From NCBI GenBank assembly GCA_002387845.1, contig DGLB01000028.1, positions 1 to 27,318 on the forward strand: DNA of 27,318 bases. Direction: 5' to 3'. Below are positions 14,578 through 21,586 of this stretch, piece after piece (the first letter of the stretch is position 1; every line of letters starts with the position of its first letter). The notes beneath the pieces are model-generated. The model ran no database searches, was not told the origin of the DNA, and saw nothing but the letters and a program-made list of their open reading frames with translations. This DNA comes from Stenotrophomonas maltophilia. Lineage in GTDB: Bacteria > Pseudomonadota > Gammaproteobacteria > Xanthomonadales > Xanthomonadaceae. The position numbers were made by a program, and so were the translations under genes.

Positions 14578-15723
14578 ATGTTGCTGCTTGTCCTGGCCTA
14601 CCTCGGCGGTGTCCTCACCCTGCTCAGCCCCTGCATCCTGCCGGTGCTGCCGTTCGTGTTCGCACGCGCTGATCGGCCCTTCCTGCGCAGCGGGCTGCCG
14701 CTGCTGATCGGCATGGCGCTGATGTTCGCGGTGGTGGCCAGCCTGGCGGCGGTGGGCAGCCAGTGGGTGGCGCAGGCCAACCAGATCGGGCGCTGGCTCG
14801 CGCTGGTGGTGATGGCCCTGTTCGCCCTGGCGCTGCTGCTGCCGCGGCTGGCCGACCACCTGCTGTCTCCGTTCCAGCGCGCCGGCGCGCGGTTGAGTGC
14901 GCGCGCTGACGCGGCCGACGCGCAGGGCCGTGGCGGCGTGGGCACCTCCCTGCTGATCGGCGTGGCCACCGGCCTGCTGTGGGCTCCGTGTGCGGGTCCG
15001 ATTCTGGGCCTGATCCTCACCGGAGCCGCCCTGCAGGGAGCCAGCGTCGGTACCAGCGGCCTGCTGCTGGCGTATGCGCTGGGTGCGGCCACCTCGCTGG
15101 CACTGGCGCTGTGGGTGGGCGGGCGTGTGTTCAACGCGCTCAAGCAACGGCTGGGCACCACCGAATGGATCCGGCGCGGGCTGGGCGTGGCGGCGCTGCT
15201 GGCGGTCGTCGCCATCGCCATGGGCTGGGATACCGGCGTGCTGACCCGTTTGTCCACGGTGAGCACCGCGAAGCTGGAACAAGGGCTGCTGGACGTACTG
15301 CCGGCGCAGGAAGACACCGCTGGCCCGGCAATGATGATGTCGGCCGCCCACGGTGGCGACAGTACGCTGCCGGTGGAGGGCGAGCTGCCCTCGCTGGCCG
15401 GGGCCACCGACTGGCTCAACAGCCCGCCACTGAGATGCAGCGGGGCTGCGCGGCAAGGTGGTGCTGGTCGACTTCTGGACCTACTCCTGCATCAACTGCC
15501 TGCGCGCCCTGCCGCATGTGCGCGAATGGGCCGAGCGCTACCGCGACCACGGCCTGGTGGTGATCGGCGTGCACGCGCCGGAGTTCGCCTTCGAGCGCAA
15601 CCTGGGCAACGTGCAGCGCGCGGTGAAGGACCTGAAGGTCACCTACCCGGTGGCGATCGACAACGACTTCGCGATCTGGCGTGGCTTCAACAACCGCTAT
15701 TGGCCGGCGCACTACTTCATTGA
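14578..15723 (+). CDS. dipZ: DipZ/CcdA-like membrane electron transporter, N-terminal half (frameshifted)
   Basis: ATG 14578 has AGAAGG 8 bases upstream. The first 285 or so residues form a CcdA/DsbD-type membrane domain with the two redox motifs SPCILP (Cys19) and APCAGP, and several hydrophobic helices. Such domains pass electrons from cytoplasmic thioredoxin to the periplasm. The authentic reading runs to ATDWLNSPPL (codon ending 15432). After that the frame encodes an Arg/Ala/Pro-rich shadow up to 15723, while the real thioredoxin domain continues in the next frame. A net +1 base between 15433 and 15445 (with a GGGG run) explains it. Repaired, the fusion would be about 590 aa, normal for DipZ. 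It may be a sequencing error, a pseudogene or programmed slippage. Confidence 0.8.
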   Translation: MLLLVLAYLGGVLTLLSPCILPVLPFVFARADRPFLRSGLPLLIGMALMFAVVASLAAVGSQWVAQANQIGRWLALVVMALFALALLLPRLADHLLSPFQRAGARLSARADAADAQGRGGVGTSLLIGVATGLLWAPCAGPILGLILTGAALQGASVGTSGLLLAYALGAATSLALALWVGGRVFNALKQRLGTTEWIRRGLGVAALLAVVAIAMGWDTGVLTRLSTVSTAKLEQGLLDVLPAQEDTAGPAMMMSAAHGGDSTLPVEGELPSLAGATDWLNSPPLRCSGAARQGGAGRLLDLLLHQLPARPAACARMGRALPRPRPGGDRRARAGVRLRAQPGQRAARGEGPEGHLPGGDRQRLRDLAWLQQPLLAGALLH

Positions 15724-16351
15724 TGCGCAGGGACGCATCCGCGCGCATCACTTCGGCGAAGGCAACTACGCCCAGTCCGAGCAGATCATCCGCCAGCTGC
15801 TGCGCGAGGCCGGGCATGCGCTGCCGGACGACGCTCCCTCCACCGCCCGCGCCATGGCCAGCAGCCGCGAAGGTGTGGAGCGCCAGGCCGACATGGGCAA
15901 CCTCAAATCGCCGGAGACCTACCTGGGGCATGCGCGTGCCGAGCACTTCGCATCGCCGGGCGGGCAGCAGCCGGACCGGGCCGCCGACTACGCCATTCCG
16001 GACACGCTGGCACTGAACCAGTGGGCGCTGGGTGGGCGCTGGACGGTGGGCGACGAGGACGCGCGGCTGGAGCAGGCCGGTGGGCGCATCGCCTTCCGCT
16101 TCCATGCACGTGACCTGCACCTGGTGCTGTCGCCGGGCGCGGATGGCAAACCGGTGCGCTACCGGGTGCGGATCGACGGCCAGCCGCCGGGCGACGCGGC
16201 CGGCGGCGACAGCGCCGCCGACGGCAGTGGCCAGGTGGATGGCAACCGGCTGTACCAGGTGATTCGTCAGTCCGGGCCGGTGCGCGAGCGCACCTTCGAG
16301 ATCGAGTTCCTGGACCCGGGCGTGCACGCGTACGCCTTTACGTTTGGTTGA
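15458..16351 (+). CDS. dipZ: DipZ-like thioredoxin domain plus C-terminal module (3' half of the split gene)
   Basis: The first start in this frame is GTG 15458; homology-like sequence reaches back to LRGKVVLVDFW at 15446, and an in-frame TGA at 15431-15433 blocks further extension. It encodes a TlpA-like domain with the redox pair CINC (WTYSCINCLR), VIGVHAPEF, and the cis-Pro region WPAHYFID. A second module of about 110 residues, beta-rich and ending in GVHAYAFTFG, matches the C-terminal domain seen in DipZ proteins. Without the upstream half it has no signal peptide and would be cytosolic, so it is unlikely to be a free-standing gene. It is placed to deliver reductant to the neighbouring MsrB and MsrA. 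Confidence 0.8.
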   Translation: MVLVDFWTYSCINCLRALPHVREWAERYRDHGLVVIGVHAPEFAFERNLGNVQRAVKDLKVTYPVAIDNDFAIWRGFNNRYWPAHYFIDAQGRIRAHHFGEGNYAQSEQIIRQLLREAGHALPDDAPSTARAMASSREGVERQADMGNLKSPETYLGHARAEHFASPGGQQPDRAADYAIPDTLALNQWALGGRWTVGDEDARLEQAGGRIAFRFHARDLHLVLSPGADGKPVRYRVRIDGQPPGDAAGGDSAADGSGQVDGNRLYQVIRQSGPVRERTFEIEFLDPGVHAYAFTFG

Positions 16352-16356
16352 TGCGT

Positions 16357-16379
16357 GGCGGACCGCAGGTCCGCCCTAC
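16357..16379 (-). repeat. SMAG repeat inside the msr operon
   Basis: The stem GGCGGACC/GGTCCGCC with a GCA loop ends in CTAC (reverse orientation). It lies between the dipZ stop (16351) and the msrA start (16394), only 15 bases before the ATG and covering the spacer. It could change the dosage of MsrA by halting or protecting mRNA. Confidence 0.8.
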
Positions 16380-16393
16380 CGTGGAGACATCGC

Positions 16394-17131
16394 ATGAAGA
16401 TGGGAATGGAGAAACTGGTGGCCGGCGGCGTGGCACTGGCGATCGCCGCCCTCACGGTCACCGCCGTGGTCAGCCTGGATCGTCCGGTGATGGCCGCACC
16501 CGCCAGCCAGGCACAGGTGCCGGCTCCGGTTGGGCGCGCCGCGCTGGCACAGCCGGGCGTGTCGCGTGCCCAGGTGGTATTTGCCGGCGGGTGCTTCTGG
16601 GGCGTGCAGGGCGTGTTCCAGCACATGAAGGGCGTGGAGAACGCTGTCTCGGGCTACATCGGCGGCAGCGCCGCCGACGCGGTCTACGAACGCGTGGGCA
16701 CCGGGCAGACCGGTCACGCCGAAGCGGTGCAGGTCACCTACGATCCGTCGCAGGTGAGCTACGCCCAGCTGATGCAGGTGTTCTTCTCGGTCGCGCACGA
16801 TCCCACCCAGCTCAACCGGCAGGGACCGGACCGCGGCACCCAGTACCGCTCGGCGGTGTTCGTGGACGACGCCGCGCAGCGCGCGGCCACCCAGGCCTAC
16901 ATCGCCCAGCTGGACCAAGCGAAGGTGTTCCCGGCCAAGGTGGTCACGCAGGTCGACAGCGGCAAGCCGTTCTTCCGTGCCGAGGGCTACCACCAGAACT
17001 ACCTCACCCTGCACCCGGAGTCGCTGTACATCCGCATCAACGACCTGCCCAAGGTGCAGGACCTGCAGCGCCGGTACCCGGCGCTGTACCGGGAGAAACC
17101 GCGGCTGGTGGCCACGGTTTCGGTGCGGTAA
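16394..17131 (+). CDS. msrA: Peptide methionine-S-sulfoxide reductase, membrane-anchored
   Basis: The product (245 aa) starts at ATG 16394 with GGAG 8 bases upstream. An N-terminal hydrophobic segment (about 8-28, VAGGVALAIAALTVTAVVSL) anchors or exports it to the periplasm. The MsrA signature GGCFWG holds the catalytic Cys67, and GTGQTGHAEAVQV and EGYHQNYL are the usual substrate-site motifs. No other cysteine occurs in the whole protein, so the common resolving cysteines are absent, as in the companion MsrB. It is third in the msrB-dipZ-msrA operon. It reduces methionine-S-sulfoxide in periplasmic proteins, probably using the DipZ thioredoxin domain. Confidence in the family is high; the donor is inferred. 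Confidence 0.93.
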   Translation: MKMGMEKLVAGGVALAIAALTVTAVVSLDRPVMAAPASQAQVPAPVGRAALAQPGVSRAQVVFAGGCFWGVQGVFQHMKGVENAVSGYIGGSAADAVYERVGTGQTGHAEAVQVTYDPSQVSYAQLMQVFFSVAHDPTQLNRQGPDRGTQYRSAVFVDDAAQRAATQAYIAQLDQAKVFPAKVVTQVDSGKPFFRAEGYHQNYLTLHPESLYIRINDLPKVQDLQRRYPALYREKPRLVATVSVR

Positions 17132-17141
17132 GTCGGCGTGG

Positions 17142-17624
17142 TTACAGCTTCGGAGCGCTGTGCGCCGCCTTGGCAAGCTGCGGCAGTGCCTTGAAGTTGA
17201 AGGTCACTTCATAGATCCCGCGCTTTCCCTTTATTGCTTCGACACTGACCAGGGCTCGCCCCCCATCGCGGCGATCTCGTCCAATGAACTCGTAGGGACC
17301 GGTACCCTTCTTTGACAACGCAGCGTCGTATACGCGATGAAGCGAGACCTTCGTGCCATCGCCGAGCATCGGCAGCAGTTCGTCAGGCATGAACAGCTTT
17401 ACGCCCATATCGGTCAATTTTTCCACATCCCTGCTGTAGGTCTGCGCACCCATGCTGCGCTGTTCCAGTTGTACCCCCGGGGCATTGCTGCCAGCGGGCA
17501 TCTGCCCATTGGCTACCTGGTTCGGTGCGACCGGTCGCACGGCCGGACCCGCCGGATTGGGATTGGCGTTGGCATTGGGCGGAAGGACAGGGCTAGGGGC
17601 GGAACCAACTTTGTTGTTGAACAT
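17142..17624 (-). CDS. Protein of unknown function with Pro/Asn-rich N-terminus
   Basis: The product is about 160 aa from ATG 17624; a GTG at 17636 would add four residues, and neither has a clear ribosome-binding site. No signal peptide or membrane segment is seen. Residues 10-50 are rich in Pro, Asn, Ala and Gly (low complexity). A compact domain follows, with LFMPDELLPMLGDGTKVSLHRVYDAAL, GPYEFIGRDRR and YEVTFNFKALPQL. The base composition looks slightly more AT-rich than the neighbours. It stands alone, convergent with msrA. The layout (disordered N-terminus, small C-terminal domain) is seen in secreted or effector proteins, but this is only a suggestion. The family was not recognised. Confidence 0.6.
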   Translation of the reverse strand: MFNNKVGSAPSPVLPPNANANPNPAGPAVRPVAPNQVANGQMPAGSNAPGVQLEQRSMGAQTYSRDVEKLTDMGVKLFMPDELLPMLGDGTKVSLHRVYDAALSKKGTGPYEFIGRDRRDGGRALVSVEAIKGKRGIYEVTFNFKALPQLAKAAHSAPKL

Positions 17625-17681
17625 CGAACGAACCACGTGTGAGGGGGACGCGATGCTATGGCGCTCCCGCGCATCTCACTT

Positions 17682-18380
17682 TCAGATTTGTTTCAAAGGC
17701 GGGATCAGGTTGGATGCCAATTGCGACGCCTGCGCCCCCGGCGCATACGGCAGCCGGCCCCAGTACGGCATCGGCAGACGGTCGCGCAGCATCGCCACGT
17801 TGTCGTCGATGCGGTCCATGTGCGGGTCCACTTCGTTGGCGATCCAGCCGATGCAGGTCGCACCGCTGGCGGCGATGGCCTGTGCGCTGAGCCGGGCGTG
17901 ATTGAGGCAGCCCAGGCGCAGGCCGACCACCAGCAGCACCGGCAGCTGCAGGGCGTGGACCAGGTGTGACTGGTCCAGCGCGGCGTTCAGCGGGGCCAGC
18001 CAGCCGCCCACCCCTTCTACGACCACGGTGTCGGCCTGGGCGCGCAGACGCGCGAAGGCAGCCTCGATGGGGTCCAGCGACAGGGTCACGCCAGCATCGG
18101 CCGCCGCCAGTTCCGGGGCCAGTGGCAGCGGCAGCGCGAACGGATTGAGGTCGGCGTAGGCGGGCACCGGGTGGCTCGCCGCCTGCAGGGCCAGGGCGTC
18201 CTCATTGCGCAGGCCCTCCGGGGTCAGGTCGCAGCCGCTGGCGACCGGCTTCATGCCGACCGCGCGCAGGCCGCGCTGGCGCAGGGCGTGCAGCAGCACG
18301 CAGCTGCTGAAGGTCTTGCCGATGCCGGTGTCGGTGCCGGTGATGTAGACGGCGGGCGGGAACGAGACAGCTTGGGACAT
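17682..18380 (-). CDS. bioD: Dethiobiotin synthase
   Basis: The product (232 aa) starts at ATG 18380; an ATG at 18422 would add 14 residues within a repeat hairpin. BioD closes the ureido ring of dethiobiotin from 7,8-diaminopelargonate, CO2 and ATP in biotin synthesis. The P-loop GTDTGIGKT (15-23), the MKPVASGC substrate segment and VVVEGVGGWLAPLN are diagnostic. It is monocistronic here, away from other bio genes, and divergent from msrC. The ribosome-binding region before the ATG is weak. Length and motifs agree with the family. Confidence 0.93.
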   Translation of the reverse strand: MSQAVSFPPAVYITGTDTGIGKTFSSCVLLHALRQRGLRAVGMKPVASGCDLTPEGLRNEDALALQAASHPVPAYADLNPFALPLPLAPELAAADAGVTLSLDPIEAAFARLRAQADTVVVEGVGGWLAPLNAALDQSHLVHALQLPVLLVVGLRLGCLNHARLSAQAIAASGATCIGWIANEVDPHMDRIDDNVAMLRDRLPMPYWGRLPYAPGAQASQLASNLIPPLKQI

Positions 18381-18416
18381 GAGGATCGTGGGGGATGAAC
18401 GAGGGAGCATTATCGC

Positions 18417-18439
18417 GGACACGCGTGGCGTGTCCCTAC
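18417..18439 (-). repeat. SMAG repeat in the bioD/msrC divergent gap
   Basis: The stem GGACACGC/GCGTGTCC around a GTG loop is followed by CTAC. It occupies nearly a third of the 73-base gap between two divergent genes, an unusual place for a 3'-end repeat. The msrC ATG lies 15 bases further on. Confidence 0.8.
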
Positions 18440-18453
18440 GCTAGACTGCGGCC

Positions 18454-18936
18454 ATGTTTACCTCCTCCTCGCTTACCGGCAGCAAGCCGGAACAGTACGG
18501 CCAGCTGCTGGCCCAGGCCCGCGCCCTGGTGCACGGTGAATCGGACCGCATTGCCAATGCCGCCAACCTGTCGGCGCTGGTCTACCACGCCCTGCCGGAG
18601 CTGAACTGGGCGGGTTTCTACTTCTTCGACGGCACCGAGCTGGTGGTCGGCCCGTTCCAGGGCCTGCCGGCCTGCGTGCGCATTCCGCTGAGCAAGGGCG
18701 TGTGCGGCGCGGCGGCATCCACCCGTACCACCCAGCGCATCGAGGACGTGGACGCCTTCCCGGGGCATATCGCCTGCGATTCGGCCTCGCGCTCGGAGCT
18801 GGTGGTGCCGCTGTTCAAGGGCGACACCCTGATTGGCGTGTTCGACCTGGACAGCCCGGTGCTGGCCCGCTTCGATGCTGATGACCAGGCGGGTCTGGAA
18901 GCCATTGCCGCGGTCTTCGTCGAGGCACTGGGATGA
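18454..18936 (+). CDS. msrC: Free methionine-R-sulfoxide reductase (GAF-domain fRMsr)
   Basis: The product (160 aa) is a single GAF domain. It reduces free, not protein-bound, L-methionine-R-sulfoxide in the cytoplasm with thioredoxin. The signatures GPFQGLPACVRIP, KGVCGAA and FPGHIACDSASRSELVVPL place the three conserved cysteines at C74, C84 and C108, the E. coli arrangement shifted by ten. Its TGA overlaps the ATG of the next gene. It is the third methionine-sulfoxide reductase in the window, 1.3 kb from msrA but separate from that operon. Confidence 0.93.
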   Translation: MFTSSSLTGSKPEQYGQLLAQARALVHGESDRIANAANLSALVYHALPELNWAGFYFFDGTELVVGPFQGLPACVRIPLSKGVCGAAASTRTTQRIEDVDAFPGHIACDSASRSELVVPLFKGDTLIGVFDLDSPVLARFDADDQAGLEAIAAVFVEALG

Positions 18937-19295
18937 GTGCCAAGCTGCGCAACATCGGGCCCAAGAGCGCTGCCTGGCTGCGCCAGGTCGGGTTGCGCAC
19001 GCCGGAGGACCTGGCCGCCACCGGCGCGGTCGGGGCCTTCGTGAAGGTGAAGCGGGCCGGGTTCAAGCCCAGCCTCAACCTGCTGTATTCGCTGGAGGGC
19101 GCGCTGCAGGACTGCCATTGGCAGGAGCTGCCGGAGGCGCGCCGCACCACGCTGGTGGCGGAGTACGAGGCAATCATTGCCGAGCAGCCGCTGAAGAAGG
19201 CTCCGCCGGCGTCCGGGCCGGTGTATGAGCGGGTGGTCGGGGATGACGATTTCGACGAAGGCGCAGACACCGACGACGGGCGGGACGACGCGTAA
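18933..19295 (+). CDS. TfoX C-terminal-domain protein
   Basis: The product (120 aa) starts at ATG 18933, overlapping the msrC stop in ATGA, so translation is coupled. LRNIGPKSAAWLRQVGLRTPEDLAATGAVGAFVKVKRAG is the helix-hairpin-like TfoX C-terminal domain, normally the second half of the competence regulator TfoX/Sxy. The N-terminal TfoX domain is absent, and the tail after residue 90 is acidic and Asp-rich. Stand-alone TfoX_C proteins are known, but their function is not settled. The link to methionine-sulfoxide reduction is by gene order only. Confidence 0.85.
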   Translation: MSAKLRNIGPKSAAWLRQVGLRTPEDLAATGAVGAFVKVKRAGFKPSLNLLYSLEGALQDCHWQELPEARRTTLVAEYEAIIAEQPLKKAPPASGPVYERVVGDDDFDEGADTDDGRDDA

Positions 19296-19361
19296 CGCAT
19301 TGTTGCGGGCTGGCGGCGTGATCGCGCCGTAGCCGTGCCGGTTTCGTCTACACTGCGCCGA

Positions 19362-19545
19362 CTTTCAGGTGACGGGTGCCTTTGGCCACCCGTTTAAACG
19401 GGAAGCCGGTGAACAAGCCGGCGCTGCCCCCGCAACGGTAAGCGTGGAAGCCAGGCAACAAGCCACTGTGCTGCGGCATGGGAAGGCGCCTGGCGCGATG
19501 GTCCGCCATCGACCCGCCAGCCCGGAGACCGGCCTGGAAGCCGAC
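19362..19545 (+). ncRNA. Cobalamin riboswitch
   Basis: The leader of btuB carries the conserved pieces in order: a CAGGTGACGGGTGCC-like 5' P1/P2 region, GGGAAgccGGTG, GCTGCCCCCGCAACGGTAA, AAGCCACTG, GGGAAGGCG and the B12 box GCCCGGAGACCGGCC (19519-19533). This is an adenosylcobalamin-type element that normally lowers btuB expression when vitamin B12 is abundant. The end is set just after the B12 box and could reach about 19560. The rest of the leader to 19672 has no further clear hairpin apart from a GC-rich stretch that may hide the ribosome-binding site. Confidence 0.95.
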
Positions 19546-19672
19546 TGGTTGCGATGCGGCGGGCATGGCGGCGGCAAGCAGTGCCGTGCGCGTCTGCCCA
19601 CCGTCGTCGTCCGTTGCAGCGTGATCCTCCTTTCCCTTGCCGCGCGGGCGTGCGCGGTGCCCGGAGTGATTG

Positions 19673-21523
19673 ATGAAGCTGCAAACCCCTGCTTTGAAAG
19701 TGATGTCCCTGGCCGTGCTGAGCACACTGCCGCTGCTGGCCGCCGCACAGGACGATGCCACCGCGCTCGATGACGTGCTGGTCACCGCCACCCGTACCCC
19801 CATCGCCCTGCAGGACAGCATCGCCCCGGCCCAGGTGATCGACCGCGCCGAGATCGAACGCAGCCAGGCCCCCTCGCTGCAGGACCTGCTGCGCGGCCGC
19901 GCCGGCATCAACCTCAACAACAGCGGCGGGCTGGGCAAGCAGAGTTCGCTGTTCCTGCGCGGCACCAATTCGGCCCACACGCTGGTGCTGGTGGACGGCG
20001 TGCGCATCAACACCGGCGACCTCGGCCTGGCGATGATCCAGGACCTGCCGCTGGAGCAGATCGAGCGCGTGGAAATCGTGCGCGGTCCGCAGTCCAGCCT
20101 GTACGGTGCCGACGCGATTGGCGGCGTGATCCAGATCTTCACCCGTCGCAACACCGGCACCTTTGCCCCGCACTTCCAGCTGGGTGGCGGCAGCAATGGC
20201 CTGCGTGAGGCGAGCGGTGGCATTGGCGGCAGCGGCGAGCGCGGCTGGTTCGGCACCGATATCGCCTACCAGCACACCGACGGCATCAACAGCTGCCGCG
20301 GCGATGCGGCCACTTTCGCCGGTTGCGGCGCGGACGAGCCCGACCGTGACGGTTACCGCAACCTGTCGATGAGCCTGCGCGGCGGCTACGCCCTGACCGA
20401 TGCGCTCAGCGTGGAAGGCACCGCGCTGCGTGCCGAAGGCGAGAACCACTACGACGGCTACTACAACTACTCGGAAACGCTGCAGCAGGTGCTGGGCGGC
20501 AAGGTGCGCTATGCACCGGGCGAGCGCTTCACGTTGACCGCCAACGTCGGCCGCGCCGACAACGAGTCGGACAACTACAACGACAGCACCTGGCTGGGCG
20601 CGGCACAGACCCACCGCGACAGCGCATCGGTGCAGGCGGATATTGGCGTGGCCGAAGGCCAGCTGCTCAGTGCGGGCGTGGACTGGAGCCAGGACGCGCT
20701 GGATGGCAGCAGTGCGGGCTATCTGGTCGACAGCCGCGACAACACCGGTGTGTTCGTGCAGTACCAGGCCCGCTTCGGCGCGCACCACCTGCAGGCCAGC
20801 GCGCGCAACGACGACAACGAACAGTTCGGCAACCACACCACCGGCAGCCTCGGCTGGGGCATGGACCTGGGCGCTGGCTTCCGTTTGAACGCCAGCTACG
20901 GCACCGCGTTCAAGGCACCCACTTTCAGTGATCTGTACGACCCGTGGAGCGGCGTGCCCACGCTGGACCCGGAAACGTCCAAAAGTGCGAACCTGGGCAT
21001 CGCCCAGCAGGGCGACGGCTGGCGCTGGGGCCTGGATGTGTATGAAACCCGCATCGACGACCTGATCACCTACGACGCCACCACCTTCATGATGTCGCAG
21101 GTGGAGAAGGCCCGCATCCGCGGTGCCGAGCTGACCGGCTCGCTCGCGGTGGCCGGGTTTGACTTGAATGCACAGGTCAGCCACACCGACCCGCGCAACC
21201 GCACCGACGGCAGCGCGCAGTTCGACAACTGGCTGGCGCGACGCGCGCAGAACACCGCGCGCCTGGATGTTGACCGCAACTTCGGTGGTTTCCGTGCCGG
21301 CATTACCGCGTTCGGTGCGGGCAAGCGATATGACAATGCGGCCAACACCGTGCGTCTGGCCGGTTATGGCACGCTGGATCTGCGCCTGGAGTATGCGATC
21401 AGCCGCGACTGGTCGGTGCTGGGCCGGGTCAGCAATGTGTTCGACCGCGAGTATGAAACCGTGGCCTGGTACAACCAGCCGGGGCGTGAGTACCGGTTGA
21501 GCATTCGTTACCAGCCGAAGTAA
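19673..21523 (+). CDS. btuB: TonB-dependent vitamin B12 receptor
   Basis: The product (616 aa) starts at ATG 19673 with GGAG 8 bases upstream; a TTG just before it is not needed. It has a signal peptide (MKLQTPALKVMSLAVLSTLP...AAAQ), a TonB box (DDVLVTATRTP) and a plug with LRGTNSAHTLVLVDGVRIN and VEIVRGPQSSLYGADAIGG, typical of BtuB. The barrel has the motif GTAFKAPTFSDLYD. The protein ends RLSIRYQPK, without the usual terminal aromatic residue of outer-membrane proteins. The cobalamin riboswitch upstream makes B12 import the expected function. Confidence 0.94.
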   Translation: MKLQTPALKVMSLAVLSTLPLLAAAQDDATALDDVLVTATRTPIALQDSIAPAQVIDRAEIERSQAPSLQDLLRGRAGINLNNSGGLGKQSSLFLRGTNSAHTLVLVDGVRINTGDLGLAMIQDLPLEQIERVEIVRGPQSSLYGADAIGGVIQIFTRRNTGTFAPHFQLGGGSNGLREASGGIGGSGERGWFGTDIAYQHTDGINSCRGDAATFAGCGADEPDRDGYRNLSMSLRGGYALTDALSVEGTALRAEGENHYDGYYNYSETLQQVLGGKVRYAPGERFTLTANVGRADNESDNYNDSTWLGAAQTHRDSASVQADIGVAEGQLLSAGVDWSQDALDGSSAGYLVDSRDNTGVFVQYQARFGAHHLQASARNDDNEQFGNHTTGSLGWGMDLGAGFRLNASYGTAFKAPTFSDLYDPWSGVPTLDPETSKSANLGIAQQGDGWRWGLDVYETRIDDLITYDATTFMMSQVEKARIRGAELTGSLAVAGFDLNAQVSHTDPRNRTDGSAQFDNWLARRAQNTARLDVDRNFGGFRAGITAFGAGKRYDNAANTVRLAGYGTLDLRLEYAISRDWSVLGRVSNVFDREYETVAWYNQPGREYRLSIRYQPK

Positions 21524-21535
21524 ACCGGTTGGTTT

Positions 21536-21574
21536 GGCCGGCACCCCGCGGTGCCGGCCAACGGCCGGCGCTAC
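21536..21574 (-). repeat. SMAG repeat with overlapping alternative hairpin
   Basis: GGCCGGCACC/GGTGCCGGCC (21536-21545, 21550-21559) forms a 10-bp stem. The second arm overlaps the SMAG core GCCGGCC-AAC-GGCCGGC (21553-21569), which ends in CTAC (21571-21574). The two hairpins exclude each other. The block lies between the convergent btuB and gph genes and probably serves as the transcript end for both. Confidence 0.75.
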
Positions 21575-21586
21575 CGGGATCCCGCG

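Noticed and set aside
15433..15723. Frame-one continuation of the dipZ N-terminal half as a real domain
   Set aside because: The sequence after 15432 is Arg/Ala/Pro-rich and carries no motif, while the other frame encodes an intact CxxC thioredoxin domain.
19394..21544. Long open frame on the minus strand opposite btuB
   Set aside because: It covers btuB and the riboswitch in antisense, with repetitive Val/Ala/His content; btuB has a clear start, signal peptide and motifs.
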